A stretch of 20,620 nucleotides of DNA. Source: UBA920 sp038257015 (lineage in GTDB: Bacteria > Patescibacteriota > Doudnabacteria > UBA920). Under the pieces are notes generated by a model. That model ran no database searches. It worked only from the letters and a program-made list of their open reading frames with translations, and was not told the DNA's origin. The stretch spans positions 1-20,620 of the forward strand of contig JBBSJS010000015.1 of the NCBI GenBank assembly GCA_038257015.1, read 5' to 3'. The position numbers were made by a program, and so were the translations under genes. This document shows, in pieces, positions 20,505 to 20,620 of this stretch (the first letter of the stretch is position 1; every line of letters begins with the position of its first letter).

Positions 20505-20565
20505 ACTTTCTAATCAAGAATATATGGCTAATTTGGGAAATCAGTTGGCGTATGTTAAGGAGTTG
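20505..20565 (+). repeat. 61-bp direct repeat, right copy
   Basis: It matches 17246-17306 at 59 of 61 positions and covers the start of a 17-residue ORF. The two copies bracket about 3.2 kb containing the repeat-protein gene. Confidence 0.9.
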
Positions 20566-20577
20566 TATAAACAATAA
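20524..20577 (+). CDS. Possible 17-residue peptide, right repeat copy
   Basis: MANLGNQLAYVKELYKQ. Compared with the left copy there is one conservative and one silent change, then the sequences diverge. There is no Shine-Dalgarno sequence. Either it is a real small peptide or a gene-start relic carried within the repeat. Confidence 0.3.
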   Translation: MANLGNQLAYVKELYKQ

Positions 20578-20581
20578 GGCG

Positions 20582-20604
20582 TATAATCGCTAGACCTGCT
20601 GGAG
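20582..20604 (+). promoter_or_regulatory. Promoter and ribosome site for a gene running off the right edge
   Basis: TATAAT (20582-20587), then GGAG (20601-20604) 6 nt before an ATG at 20611, suggest a gene start with a leader of about 17 nt. Confidence 0.45.
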
Positions 20605-20610
20605 CTATTT

Positions 20611-20620
20611 ATGCTCGGCT
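20611..20620 (+). CDS. Start of a gene cut by the right edge
   Basis: Only ATG CTC GGC T is visible. The call rests on the upstream -10 box and Shine-Dalgarno spacing; the product is unknown. Confidence 0.3.

Overview
The window looks like chromosomal DNA of a small-genome, AT-rich bacterium with a monoderm-type surface. A member of the Candidate Phyla Radiation (Patescibacteria), possibly close to Saccharibacteria, is my best guess. The grounds are an ECF sigma factor paired with a DUF5667-type membrane protein, many one-helix anchored exoproteins, an LPxTG-bearing surface protein, very short intergenic gaps with compact terminators, and frequent apparently leaderless promoters. No rRNA, tRNA or ribosomal protein is present to settle the taxonomy, so this is inference.

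Layout. Positions 1-2370 (minus strand) hold a partial leaderless ORF, a small membrane protein, a cupin, and an ECF sigma factor overlapping a DUF5667-type regulator by 8 bp. A SWIM zinc-finger gene (minus) and a membrane fatty-acid desaturase (plus) follow. Positions 4050-5949 (minus) encode two anchored extracellular proteins, a CAP-domain protein and a PQQ-type sugar dehydrogenase. Then come a mini-cupin (plus), a DUF389 membrane protein and an anchored dienelactone hydrolase (both minus). Positions 8089-9357 are a metal-response operon: a CsoR-type repressor, a His-rich MauE/DoxX-like membrane protein and a Met/His-rich DUF305 protein, with a palindromic CsoR operator inside the promoter. 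Positions 9404-11099 hold four membrane-protein genes, two of them very small. An ABC exporter (11231-13640, plus) converges on a neutral zinc metallopeptidase.

Positions 14896-16155 encode a secreted DUF3494 ice-binding-like protein with an LPVTG sorting signal, and 16272-17219 encode a DUF368 (PopT-type) polyprenyl-phosphate translocase. The right end (17246-20565) is bracketed by a 61-bp direct repeat matching at 59 positions. It contains a CBU_0592-type membrane protein, a DUF1801 gene with a probable frameshift, a 702-residue protein ending in nine 60-bp tandem repeats, and a GC-rich island.

Two window-wide patterns stand out. First, many genes start 5-8 nt after a good -10 box (often an extended TGn -10), with no Shine-Dalgarno sequence, which predicts leaderless mRNAs. 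Second, intrinsic terminators are often followed within a few bases by the promoter of the next gene, and one near-identical terminator-promoter module recurs at three loci. Functionally, most genes concern the cell envelope: membrane lipid, wall-lipid carrier, anchored enzymes, metal handling and export.
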